Below are positions 28,496 through 37,426 of a stretch of 64,000 nt of DNA, piece after piece. Source of the DNA: Oceaniferula flava. Its GTDB lineage: Bacteria > Verrucomicrobiota > Verrucomicrobiia > Verrucomicrobiales > Akkermansiaceae. The first letter of the stretch is position 1. Each line of letters opens with the position of its first letter. Location of the stretch: assembly GCF_016811075.1 (NCBI RefSeq), contig NZ_JAFBGL010000005.1:1-64000 (forward strand), in the 5' to 3' direction. The notes beneath the pieces are model-generated. The model saw only the letters and a program-made list of their open reading frames with translations, had not been told where the DNA came from and made no database searches. Position numbers and translations under genes: made by a program.

Positions 28496-29011
28496 TTAGC
28501 GTTTGACCAGCGTCAGGCTCTGCGGGTTGTAGTGGTCCTTGGGGCCGAACAGCCAGCCTGGACGTTTATTCACTACCTCGTAACCGGTGAGCATGAATTC
28601 GGGTAGGATCTGGTTGGAGTTCACCTCGTAGACTTTTTCGCCAGTGTAGTATCCGTAAATGCGGTATTCGTAATTGTTATCGTAGCCGAAACGCTGGCCG
28701 ACCGGGCCGTTCTCCGGCAGGCGATCCGGGCAGAGTTTTTTACTTTCATTCATCACCACCAACTGTGAAGTGCTGGCGCTCTGGCGAGGTTTGCGAAGGT
28801 AGCCCCAGAAGCGGGTTTTTTCGACGTGGTAGCGGCGCCCGTAGAAGAAAGATCCGGTGGGTTCGTTGGCGATCTGGGCCTTGCGTTCGGCGACGCTGGG
28901 GCCACCCATGTTGGCGGGGCCGTAGATTGCTCCTCTGGAGCCACCAGTAGAACAAGAATTCAGGAGGCCGGCGGCCAAGAGCGGGACAAGAAGTAACAGT
29001 GATTTCCACAT
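28496..29011 (-). CDS. Putative lipoprotein of unknown function
   Basis: A 171-residue protein with a lipoprotein signal (MWKSLLLLVPLLAAGLLNSCS, lipobox Cys at residue 20). The mature part is rich in Tyr, Gly and Arg, with the segments FFYGRRYHVEKTRFWGYLRKP and YEYRIYGYYTGEKVYE, suggesting a small beta-structured domain. No family is recognised. It is 16 bp upstream of polX on the same strand but functionally unrelated as far as can be seen. Confidence 0.7.
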   Translation of the reverse strand: MWKSLLLLVPLLAAGLLNSCSTGGSRGAIYGPANMGGPSVAERKAQIANEPTGSFFYGRRYHVEKTRFWGYLRKPRQSASTSQLVVMNESKKLCPDRLPENGPVGQRFGYDNNYEYRIYGYYTGEKVYEVNSNQILPEFMLTGYEVVNKRPGWLFGPKDHYNPQSLTLVKR

Positions 29012-29086
29012 GCCGCTATCCTTGGTGAGAATGGCTCTTAGGTCAAGGCGTCATAGCTTTCCAAGCTCCGCGGAAGTGGCATCGGC

Positions 29087-30016
29087 TTAGAGCTCGTTGT
29101 AGGGCACGTCGAAGGTGTTTCCATCGCGGATGCGGCCACTTTGATAGCCACGCATGAACCAGCGTTTGCGCTGCTCCGAGGTGCCGTGGGTGAAGAGGTC
29201 CGGCTGCACGTGGCCGTGACTGTGCTGCTGGATGCGGTCGTCACCGATAGCTTCGGCGCAGCGCATGGCCTCCTCGATGTCGCCATTTTCCAGAAAGTTG
29301 AATTTCTCCTGCCCATGATGGGCGAAAACGCCGGCGAGGAAGTCTGCCTGCAGCTCCAGTCGCACTGAGAGCCGATTGTATTCGGTCTTGGAAATACGCC
29401 CCTGTTGGCCGTGCACTTTATCGGTCAGGCCAAGAAGCTTCTGAATGTGGTGGCCGACTTCATGGGCAATTACGTAGGCCTGAGCGAAGTCACCTTTCGC
29501 TTTGAAACGTTGTTCCAGCTCACTAAAGAATGAGGGATCGATGTAGATGGTTTCGTTGGCAGGTAGGTAGAAGGGGCCCATCTGAGCGTCCGCTATGCCA
29601 CCGGGGGTGGAAGTGCGCTGGGTATAAACCACCATCTTGGCGGGTCGGTAGGTCAGCCCCTCGGCGGCCATGATCTTGGCCCAGATCGTTTCGTTGTCCC
29701 CTTTGAGCGTCTTGAGATACTCGAACATCTCTTGTTCGGCGGCGGTCGGTTGGTAGTCTTTCTGGCTCACCACCTGACTGCTGCCACCTCCCGGAGTGGA
29801 CATGAACAAGCTGATGGGGTTGATTTTGAACATGAAACAGGCAGCGATCACACCGACGATTAAAATTAGCTTGGTCTTGCCGCTGCCACGCCGGAATAAG
29901 GCGAACAATAGGCTGCCGATGGCTCCTCCAGCGACCGGGCCACCACCGCCGCCGCGGACTGTAGTGCCTCGCCGATCCTCGACGTTTGAACTTTGTTTTC
30001 TCCCTTTCCAGCGCAT
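29087..30016 (-). CDS. Neutral zinc metallopeptidase (YpfJ-like)
   Basis: A 309-residue membrane-anchored protein started at MRWKGRKQSSNVEDRRG (30016), the standard start of this family; the frame opens up to 30106. A Gly-rich stretch and one membrane helix (about 45-75) lead to the peptidase domain with the zinc motif HEVGHH and a distal Glu ligand region. The pattern matches the YpfJ/KPN_02809 zinc peptidase family (Zn_peptidase), of unknown substrate. It is the last gene before the tRNA and has the GC-rich composition of the left part. Confidence 0.92.
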   Translation of the reverse strand: MRWKGRKQSSNVEDRRGTTVRGGGGGPVAGGAIGSLLFALFRRGSGKTKLILIVGVIAACFMFKINPISLFMSTPGGGSSQVVSQKDYQPTAAEQEMFEYLKTLKGDNETIWAKIMAAEGLTYRPAKMVVYTQRTSTPGGIADAQMGPFYLPANETIYIDPSFFSELEQRFKAKGDFAQAYVIAHEVGHHIQKLLGLTDKVHGQQGRISKTEYNRLSVRLELQADFLAGVFAHHGQEKFNFLENGDIEEAMRCAEAIGDDRIQQHSHGHVQPDLFTHGTSEQRKRWFMRGYQSGRIRDGNTFDVPYNEL

Positions 30017-30121
30017 GATTGAATGTGATTGATATGATCTAAGTCCGCATGAGGGGGCTGTGTCAAGGTTGGTGAAATAGCAAGGTCGCTGGAAGTGGCC
30101 TGACATTCGTTAAATATGGCA

Positions 30122-30149
30122 TTGTCAAGTGGCAGTCGGTGGCTATATT
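30122..30149 (+). promoter_or_regulatory. Candidate promoter of the tRNA gene
   Basis: TTGTCA (30122-30127) and TATATT (30144-30149) with a 16-bp spacer lie 15 bp before the tRNA 5' end, a close sigma70-type match. Confidence 0.6.
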
Positions 30150-30164
30150 CGCGCCGCATTCAAG

Positions 30165-30238
<74 letters not shown>

Positions 30239-30866
30239 CTTATTCTTTGTTGATGGCACGTGTTGAGCTTATCTTATCCATGTTCATAGGTTTAAGTGTT
30301 TGATGTTAACGCCTTGTGATTTCTTTGTTCACAGATGTGGGAAAAATTCCCTGACGAGTGCTATCTTCAAGTTCTAGGGAATGATGGACTTCTCTTCACT
30401 ATTTTTCGTAGAAATAAGGTCTTAATCTTGTGGCTACCGATGCTAAAGTGATAGTGTCTCGTTGAGGGGAAATGTGAGGTATGTTAGAGGAGGGGAAGCA
30501 TGTGAATTAGGCTCAAATTTGTCTTTAATGATCTTACTAAAGCGCGAAAATAGTTTGTTTGATGACATGGTTTGAATTCATTTTTGCGCAAAGTTTTCTA
30601 GATTCCCAATCTAGCAGTTATCTGTTTTGATTATCGTAAATCTACTTTCGAATAAACCTAACAAATATCTACCTCTGATGTGAGAGGTAAATATTCATAG
30701 ATGGTGAACTATCCCTGCTTTGGGACAGGTTTCAATAGAGAAATTACTTCCTCTCCTGCCATGGGGCTATTTAGGTTGTTCGTATATCGCTGTCAGATGC
30801 CTATCTGGATGAGTAGGGAACTGACTGTGCTGCGTGCAGTTCGCAATAATAAACAATGAATGGATT
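30239..30866. other. Intergenic, start of the AT-rich island
   Basis: 628 bp without a credible gene. It holds a perfect 7-bp inverted repeat CTAGATT/AATCTAG with a 3-nt centre (30598-30614) and a hairpin built on TACCTCT/AGAGGTA (30670-30689) that extends with one mismatch into flanking AT pairs. No duplicate of the tRNA 3' end or integrase remnant was seen. The promoter of the following PEP-CTERM gene should lie in its right part. Confidence 0.5.
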
Positions 30867-31724
30867 ATGAAAAAAGATAACATACGCAACCTACTTCTTA
30901 TAACAACCTCTGCGCTAATGTGTAGCTCACCCCTCTATGGCTCGCTCGTGATCTATGAACCGTTCGATGATCTTGATGATCCCTTAACAGGTAATAGCAC
31001 CGGATTGGGGCTAGATGGGACTTGGGCTACTAATGACAATGCATTTGAAGTTGCAGGGGGGCTTACATATGGCTCACTCGTCGTTTCAGGAGGCAGTGCA
31101 AAACGTACTGCTGATGCTAGGGCTGGCGCATCAGCTTCTATATCGAGTTCAGCTCTCTCTGGCACAGGGCTGCTTGATGATGGTGCTACCCTATGGTTCA
31201 GTGTGCTCGTTGGGGCAGATCCGAGCTTAGGTTCTAATGACCGGTGGGTGATGTCTCTGGGGACCGGCACAATTCACAGCGGAAACGTAGGCATGAGCGG
31301 TTCAGGCAGCGGTATAGGATTTGTGATCAACGGGTCAAATGGTGGAGCCCTGAGCGCAACCACTTGGTCAGGAGGTGATGAGACTTTGGAGGACAGCACC
31401 ACAAACATGCTTACTGCTGGAGAGACCTCGCTGATTGTCGGTAAAATTACATGGGGAATAGGAGGGAGCGATGACACCATCGATCTATTTGTCGTTGGAA
31501 CCGACCTCACATTACCAGCCCTTGCTGATAGTTCTGGGTCTGCGGCCTTGGATCAATCCACCTTTGATACCCTTGCTTTTGCTGGTAAAGATCAGACTCA
31601 GTTTGATGAGATTCGTTTTGGAACAAGCTATGACGAGGTGGTAGTTACAGCTATACCTGAGCCATCGAGTTCTACGTTCGTTGGTCTAACAGGTTTCGCT
31701 CTGTTGCTGCGTCGCCGAAGATAA
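30867..31724 (+). CDS. PEP-CTERM protein with LamG-like domain
   Basis: A 285-residue exported protein, started at MKKDNIRNLLLITTSALMCS (30867). After the signal peptide, the mature protein begins SLVIYEPFDDLDD and forms one LamG/concanavalin-like beta-sandwich of about 230 residues, with the segment LLDDGATLWFSVLVGADP. It ends with the sorting signal IPEPSSSTF, a hydrophobic run and RRRR. The same domain occurs at 56,427-57,287 and twice inside the 1308-residue protein at 57,383. A glycan-binding or surface-layer role is likely but not shown. Confidence 0.82.
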   Translation: MKKDNIRNLLLITTSALMCSSPLYGSLVIYEPFDDLDDPLTGNSTGLGLDGTWATNDNAFEVAGGLTYGSLVVSGGSAKRTADARAGASASISSSALSGTGLLDDGATLWFSVLVGADPSLGSNDRWVMSLGTGTIHSGNVGMSGSGSGIGFVINGSNGGALSATTWSGGDETLEDSTTNMLTAGETSLIVGKITWGIGGSDDTIDLFVVGTDLTLPALADSSGSAALDQSTFDTLAFAGKDQTQFDEIRFGTSYDEVVVTAIPEPSSSTFVGLTGFALLLRRRR

Positions 31725-31754
31725 CGAAGGTCTCATGCTTTTCTTCGAAACTGC

Positions 31755-31787
31755 ACGGGGGGCAACGAAGGCCGCCCCGTTTTTTTA
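31755..31787 (+). terminator. Terminator of the LamG-like PEP-CTERM gene
   Basis: ACGGGG and CCCCGT pair around a GC-rich loop (31755-31780) and are followed by a run of T to 31786. It lies 30 bp after the stop codon. Confidence 0.75.
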
Positions 31788-32056
31788 ACAGCTATGTACA
31801 AGGGGCGCAAACCTACCAAATACAGGAATGGTTGTTATGCTCTTATTGATTGCGTGACAACGATCACTTGCTTTGATTCAGCATAAATCTTTTGGGGCCA
31901 TTCGACTGGGTGAGAGGGATGACCTCAATCCTGTCCGTCCTTAATTCCATTGGTTTCTCTCCTCGTTGCTGAATTAGTTTCTTAGTCCATGTCCCAATGA
32001 AAATTGGTCTCGAGATCAAATTATCCAAAATAAACTCCTAGCGACAGCTAGTTAAT
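31788..32056 (+). promoter_or_regulatory. Promoter region of the first SASA gene
   Basis: About 270 bp with no gene. It contains AGGAATGGT at 31824-31832, the core of a longer element found at 56281-56299 and 62503-62522. It also has a CCAAT/ATTGG inverted repeat (31994-32007) and CTAGC/GCTAG (32038-32051) directly before the ATG at 32057. No clear -35/-10 pair was chosen. Confidence 0.35.
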
Positions 32057-33874
32057 ATGAAACACATTTGTACATTCACGACCTTTATCCTCATTCTCGC
32101 CACCTGCATGGCAGATATCGAAGCTAGGCCACTCAAGCTCCACTCCATTTTTACTAATCACATGGTTCTACAAAGAGATAAGCCGATTATGATCTGGGGC
32201 TGGGCCGATAAGGGGGCAAATGTATCTGTAAAATTTGGCAAAGAAACCGCTAATGCTACGGCGATTGGAGAGGCTGGTCGCTGGGAAGTCACTTTTCCTG
32301 CCCGTGGAGCTGACGCTATTGGAAAAGAACTCACTGTAGCGCATGGGAGCACATTAATTGAAGTGCGAGATATCGTCATCGGTGATGTATGGGTTATGAA
32401 TGGCCAGTCTAACATGGCATTTGGCCTAGGTAAGACATCCCAAGCCGATCTCGAAAGCGCTCAGGCAAACCTTCCCCTTTTCCGTTGCTTTAACCTCAAA
32501 AGCAATGAACAAGCCTCTCTGCAGTCTGATTTGCCTGCTGATGCAATTGAGGGAGATGGCTGGACATGTTCTACCCCCCAAATATCTCTCACCTTCTCTT
32601 CAATAGGTTACAGTTTCGGCTCCCGCCTCCAACGCGCGTTACAGATCCCGATTGGCATCATCGATACTGCACGCGGCGGGGCATCAATCGAGTCTTTAGT
32701 TCCTCAGCACAAGTTCAAAGACCACCCTCTTGCCGCCGCCTACAAGTCTTATCAAGACAGCGTTATAGCTGAATTTGATGCTGAAGCCTTTGCTGAAAAG
32801 AAGTGGAAGAATCAATTAGCTCAAGCAAAATCAAAGGGACTTCCAAAGGATAAATGGCCTACTAATGGTGGAGCCAAGAGCCTTCGTTCTTGGGATCGAC
32901 CAGATCAAAGCCCAGCTCATAACGGTAGTTGTTATAACGGTATGTTTGGCGTGTTTAAAGGGCTTAATATCAAGGGTGTTCTTTTCCATCAAGGTTTCAA
33001 CAACTCGCTACGCACCAGCTGCAGGCCAAAACTCTACCGTGCCCTCATGAAAGTGATGGTCGAAGGGTGGCGGGAAGATTTTAACGACCCAGCCCTCCCT
33101 GTCGGCGTAATTGGATTCTGTGCGGGCGGAGTCTCACAAACACGTGAAAACTTTGAAGCCTGGTCGATCTCTTCTGGAGCGTATATACGTGAGGCTCAAC
33201 GACTAGGGCTGGCCGATATTGAAGATGCTAAAAATACAGCTTTCTTGCCGGCCCATGACATACAAATCCCGGGCCTTCACCCAGTTAAAAAAATTGATCA
33301 TGCCATCCGCGCCACACGTTGGGCTCTTAATCGAGTATACGGTAAAAAGATTAACTGGGACTCAGCAACCTTGGTGTCAGTCGAGCCACAGGGCGAGCGA
33401 ATCGTGCTTACCTTTGATAAACCAGTAATGCCTGACGATATGTCGACCACCATTGAAGGGTTCTCAATCGCTGGTAAAGATGGAAAATTTTACCTCGCGC
33501 ATGCGAAATGGCCAATGAAGAAAGATCACGGTATTCATAACACCGCTAAGAAGAGCTTTGAAAATAAAAAGATCGAATTATGGAGCCCTCTGGTAGCTGA
33601 ACCCATTGCAGTGCGCTACGCCTGGGCAACCAGCCCCATGGGGAACCTCAAGGTTAACGGTAAGCCTTGGCTACCTCTCCACAGTTTCCGCACCGACAAC
33701 TGGGACTGGCCTGAGAGTGACGACTATTCAAAAATTCTGATGGATCGCCTCACGATGAAAAAGGCAATGAAGGAAGCAGCCGAACGTCTCGAGTTCCGAC
33801 GTCATGAGGAAGCAACGCGAGCAGTGGAAATCATTGATGAGTTGGAAACCTTGGGGCGATCGGTATCAAAATAG
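32057..33874 (+). CDS. Exported sialate O-acetylesterase (SASA domain)
   Basis: A 605-residue exported esterase with a signal peptide (about 1-23). A short N-terminal beta domain (FTNHMVLQRDKPIMIWG, about 30-105) is followed by the SGNH/GDSL-like SASA domain with the nucleophile in NGQSNM (Ser118) and the catalytic Asp/His in DIQIPGLHP. This two-part form is typical of long SASA esterases. It should remove O-acetyl groups from glycans. A 200-bp AT-rich gap separates it from the operon that follows. Confidence 0.9.
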   Translation: MKHICTFTTFILILATCMADIEARPLKLHSIFTNHMVLQRDKPIMIWGWADKGANVSVKFGKETANATAIGEAGRWEVTFPARGADAIGKELTVAHGSTLIEVRDIVIGDVWVMNGQSNMAFGLGKTSQADLESAQANLPLFRCFNLKSNEQASLQSDLPADAIEGDGWTCSTPQISLTFSSIGYSFGSRLQRALQIPIGIIDTARGGASIESLVPQHKFKDHPLAAAYKSYQDSVIAEFDAEAFAEKKWKNQLAQAKSKGLPKDKWPTNGGAKSLRSWDRPDQSPAHNGSCYNGMFGVFKGLNIKGVLFHQGFNNSLRTSCRPKLYRALMKVMVEGWREDFNDPALPVGVIGFCAGGVSQTRENFEAWSISSGAYIREAQRLGLADIEDAKNTAFLPAHDIQIPGLHPVKKIDHAIRATRWALNRVYGKKINWDSATLVSVEPQGERIVLTFDKPVMPDDMSTTIEGFSIAGKDGKFYLAHAKWPMKKDHGIHNTAKKSFENKKIELWSPLVAEPIAVRYAWATSPMGNLKVNGKPWLPLHSFRTDNWDWPESDDYSKILMDRLTMKKAMKEAAERLEFRRHEEATRAVEIIDELETLGRSVSK

Positions 33875-34074
33875 TGATGCTCACAATCTATCAGGGATTA
33901 AACTAGATTACTCAAAATTTATCTTAGCTCATGTAAGATCGCCCAATCCATGCAGTAATTATATCTGGTGGAGTTAATATAATAAATCTAGTTCAATGAT
34001 TTATTGTTAGCATGAAATGCCGACTGTTGAGTCAGTGGAATAAACTATAATAATATAAATAAACTAATCGCATT
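33875..34074 (+). promoter_or_regulatory. AT-rich promoter region of the main operon
   Basis: A 200-bp gap before the six-gene operon. TATAAT at 34046-34051 is a good -10 candidate, 24 bp before the ATG at 34075; the -35 is unclear. No terminator for the upstream gene was seen. Confidence 0.35.
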
Positions 34075-36276
34075 GTGATGAAATGTAATCATATATTAAC
34101 AGCTGTTATCGCGGGCGGAATTCTGCTTTCAGGATTAGCTGATGGAGCCGAAACAAAGCTAAGAAAAACACGCGATCGAGCGCCTGAAACATCTACTGAG
34201 TTGACGACGGTGGGTGAAAAATTAGAAGCTCAATATACTGAGATCCTTAATAGTCTGAAAGCTGAAATCATGCGGCAGTTGCCAACTATCGATAGCTCAA
34301 AAGAAACGGCTTTCCTGAGTGCTTTACAGGATGAAACAAAGGCATTGAAACATGCTATTTTAAAAGCAAAAGACCTGCGCATTTGTCGAGCAAAAGATGG
34401 CAAGTTAATAGAGGCACAAGACAAACTGGAAGAGGCCCCTAAGCGAGTGGTCGATGCACAAGCCAGATTGAACCGAGCTCTTGCTATGCCTGAGGGTAGC
34501 GATGATAAGGCTAAAACTGTTAATTGGTTTAAAGGAAAACTAGAAAAAAGACAGGCTGATGTGAAAAAGCTCAAAGGCAGCGTCAAGAAGGCGGAAGACG
34601 CTTTGAAAAAGGCCCGTCTGAAGGAACCCGAACTAGCCAAGAAATCGGAGAATGCAACAAAAGTCTATGAGCAGGCAAAATTGAACACTTGGCAAACGGT
34701 GGAAGCCCTCGGCCTACACCGCTTGGCATCCAAAAGTCAATTTGATGATAATTTGGTAAAGTACACCGTCCTCTCCGAAGCGACTCCTCGCTACTTGGCT
34801 GAGTTTGCACAACAGGGGCAGGCACAGGAAAAGCTAATCAATCAGCTTTTATCGAACAATAAATTGATGCTCCAGATGTTGCTGGCAGATGGTGCTTGGT
34901 GGGGGAAATACGGAGAGGCCATGGAAATCTATACGGCGATCCAGAACATCAGTCCAAAGGCTAAAGAGGGGATCTACCAGAGATTGGCGCTAGCCGTTAG
35001 CCTAGAGCATGCCGTTCCTCTTCTGCAAAGAAATGCAAAAGCCAAGAAGGATGCTCCAAAATATGTCGATCCTGTCAAAAGATACCTTAGCTATGAAAAA
35101 TCTTATGAGCAAGGAGAGCTCGACCCTGCATTTAAAAACCTCAGTGTTTGGGAGCTAAGGAAAGTTGTGGATGGTAAAGACCCTGATGACGTTTTTGCTT
35201 GGGGCCGTGAATTACTCCAAAATTACCGACCTTCTCATCTCAATATTGATTACAGTGCTGGGCGCTACGCGAAAGCTGTTGATACAGAAATCTTCTACGG
35301 AAGCGATCATGTTAAGGACGATCTGCCAGAACTCGAGTTTTTTCAGAATGTCCTCGCGAATGGTGGCATCTGCGGCAGGCGTGCGTTTTTTGGTCGGTTC
35401 CTGCTTCGCGCTTATGGCATTCCTACAACAGCCCGCAGAGAACCTGGACATGCTACTTTAGCTCACTGGACTCCGAATGGTTGGGAAACTCGATTAGGTG
35501 GTCAATGGAGCGGGCGGGCATCCATGGACCGCTACGGTTATGATATGGATTTTCTTGCCAATACCCAGGCTCGGAATGATGCTGAAGGGTTTAAGATAGT
35601 GAAAAGGCTGCAGTGGATAGGTGATCTCGTGCAAGAGACTCCCGTCTATGGTTACTATTCAAAACGTGAACCTAACCTTTGGTATGGTTTGTCATTGGTT
35701 GTTCAGAGGCGTGTAATCGAAAGCCTGAAGGTAAATACTCCTGAGTTTGTTGGAACGCCTCCTGAACGTGCAATGAAAGCTAGTGTCAGCAATGTAATTG
35801 GAACTGTAGATATTCCACAATCTGAACGCGAGATTAGAGTGGACGGTGAAGGTGTCATAACCATTCCTGCTTCTGCTTGTAGTAAACCTGCCAACAACAC
35901 CGACGTCATTACGTTTGTCGAGAGTTGTCTCGGCGGGATGCAGATGCATTACAGTCGGTATGGTGGTTCAGATACATTTGAATATGAATTCGAAGTAACT
36001 AAAGCTGGGAAATATCTACTCTCTGCAAAATTGATCACACCGGCCTGGAAACAATTCCTGTTTGTTAATTCTAACGGTTCAGAGAAGACCACTGAGATGG
36101 CTTTGCCATACACCGTTGGAAAGTGGGGGGACTCTGAACCTGTCGAAATTGAACTGCTGAAAGGAACGAACGTGTTGACGTTCTCACGTGCTCATTATTT
36201 CCAAAAAGGGATAACAATCAAGGAGTTCAAGTTAAGTCCCGTCAATCAAACTTTCAGGAAACAAATCTCATTTTAG
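34075..36276 (+). CDS. Exported transglutaminase-like protein with coiled coil
   Basis: A 733-residue exported protein of no named family that I can recall with certainty. A signal peptide (about 1-25) is followed by a long Lys/Glu/Ala-rich coiled coil (about 40-210). The central region carries a papain/transglutaminase-like core: GGICGRRAFFGRFLLRAYGI (Cys at about 433) then REPGHATLAHW (His at about 459), the Cys-His order of transglutaminase-fold domains; an Asp downstream was not fixed. The C-terminal 130 residues look like a beta-sandwich binding domain (DGEGVITIPASACSKP onward). It opens a tightly spaced operon of glycan-active enzymes, so it may crosslink, anchor or cleave surface protein at the site of digestion (inference). 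Confidence 0.6.
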   Translation: MMKCNHILTAVIAGGILLSGLADGAETKLRKTRDRAPETSTELTTVGEKLEAQYTEILNSLKAEIMRQLPTIDSSKETAFLSALQDETKALKHAILKAKDLRICRAKDGKLIEAQDKLEEAPKRVVDAQARLNRALAMPEGSDDKAKTVNWFKGKLEKRQADVKKLKGSVKKAEDALKKARLKEPELAKKSENATKVYEQAKLNTWQTVEALGLHRLASKSQFDDNLVKYTVLSEATPRYLAEFAQQGQAQEKLINQLLSNNKLMLQMLLADGAWWGKYGEAMEIYTAIQNISPKAKEGIYQRLALAVSLEHAVPLLQRNAKAKKDAPKYVDPVKRYLSYEKSYEQGELDPAFKNLSVWELRKVVDGKDPDDVFAWGRELLQNYRPSHLNIDYSAGRYAKAVDTEIFYGSDHVKDDLPELEFFQNVLANGGICGRRAFFGRFLLRAYGIPTTARREPGHATLAHWTPNGWETRLGGQWSGRASMDRYGYDMDFLANTQARNDAEGFKIVKRLQWIGDLVQETPVYGYYSKREPNLWYGLSLVVQRRVIESLKVNTPEFVGTPPERAMKASVSNVIGTVDIPQSEREIRVDGEGVITIPASACSKPANNTDVITFVESCLGGMQMHYSRYGGSDTFEYEFEVTKAGKYLLSAKLITPAWKQFLFVNSNGSEKTTEMALPYTVGKWGDSEPVEIELLKGTNVLTFSRAHYFQKGITIKEFKLSPVNQTFRKQISF

Positions 36277-36300
36277 ACAACAAAACAAATTCCGATAACC

Positions 36301-37401
36301 ATGAAATCTACCATCATTACACGAACTAAGAGACTTTCCACAGTCGCTGCGATTGTTATTACAGCCGCAGTCACGCAGAACGGCACATGCGCCGAAACTA
36401 CTGGAATTCAGGCTCCCGATGATCAACCCGCTGACATGAGGAAGCCTGTGCAAGTATTTATTCTGTTGGGTCAATCTAACATGGTTGGCATGGGGAAAGT
36501 AAAAGGGAAGAAAGGATCCCTAGAACATGCAGTAAAAATAGATAAAAAATACCCCTACTTGCAAGGATCGCAAGGTCAGTGGACAGAGCGTAAGGACGTT
36601 CGTTATGTTCGTGTGATGGGCAGCGGTATGAACAAAAATAGAAAACTCAATAACGAATGGTTGACCGTAAAAGGAAACAAAATTGGACCTGAAATTGGCA
36701 TCGGTCATCGTATGGGGCAAGCCATAGACGCTCCAGTGATGATTCTTAAAAGCTGTATTGGGAATCGTAGTCTTGGATGGGATCTATTAGCTCCAGGAAG
36801 CCCGCGTTACGAATTTGAAGAAAAGGTAAAAGACGGCACTGTGAAGACCTATATTTACGCAAAATATAAAGAGTCACCAATGAAATGGGAGAAAGGCACA
36901 GATCCTAAACCAATTAATTGGTATGCAGGAGTTCAATACGATGGTGATATATCTAGGGCTAAAGCTGTTCTTGCAGATCTTGATGCCCATTACCCTGGTG
37001 CGAATGGTTATGAAGTTGCAGGTTTTTTCTTCTGGCAGGGCGACAAGGATCGATACGATGCTGGCCTCTCTGCTAACTATGAAAACAATCTTGTTCACTT
37101 GATTAAGCAGCTCCGGAAAGAGTTTGACGCACCAATAGCGAAGTTCGTGTGCGCTACTCTAGGACAGACCGAAAAAGGGGCCAAAGGAAATGAGGGTCTT
37201 ATTCTTGAGGCTCAATTAGCAGTAGACGGCGAGACCGGTAAATACCAGGCATTCAAAGGAAATGTAGCTACCGTCTACAGTCATCCCTTATCCCTAGGAG
37301 GGTCCTCTAACGGTCATTATGATGGTAATGCTGAAACTTATATGAATATAGGTGAAGCTATGGGCCAGGCCATGACTAAACTACTTAAAATATCGAAGTA
37401 G
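36301..37401 (+). CDS. Exported SASA-family carbohydrate esterase
   Basis: A 366-residue exported esterase with a signal peptide (about 1-30) and a SASA/DUF303 domain. The nucleophile is Ser59 in LLGQSNM; the block GPEIGIGHRMG and the distal SSNGHYDGNAETY (His/Asp region) complete the active site. It lacks the N-terminal beta domain of the long form at 32,057. It probably deacetylates polysaccharide. It is the second gene of the operon, 24 bp after the transglutaminase-like gene. Confidence 0.88.
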   Translation: MKSTIITRTKRLSTVAAIVITAAVTQNGTCAETTGIQAPDDQPADMRKPVQVFILLGQSNMVGMGKVKGKKGSLEHAVKIDKKYPYLQGSQGQWTERKDVRYVRVMGSGMNKNRKLNNEWLTVKGNKIGPEIGIGHRMGQAIDAPVMILKSCIGNRSLGWDLLAPGSPRYEFEEKVKDGTVKTYIYAKYKESPMKWEKGTDPKPINWYAGVQYDGDISRAKAVLADLDAHYPGANGYEVAGFFFWQGDKDRYDAGLSANYENNLVHLIKQLRKEFDAPIAKFVCATLGQTEKGAKGNEGLILEAQLAVDGETGKYQAFKGNVATVYSHPLSLGGSSNGHYDGNAETYMNIGEAMGQAMTKLLKISK

Positions 37402-37426
37402 TATTTCTAGCAATAAATATCATATT

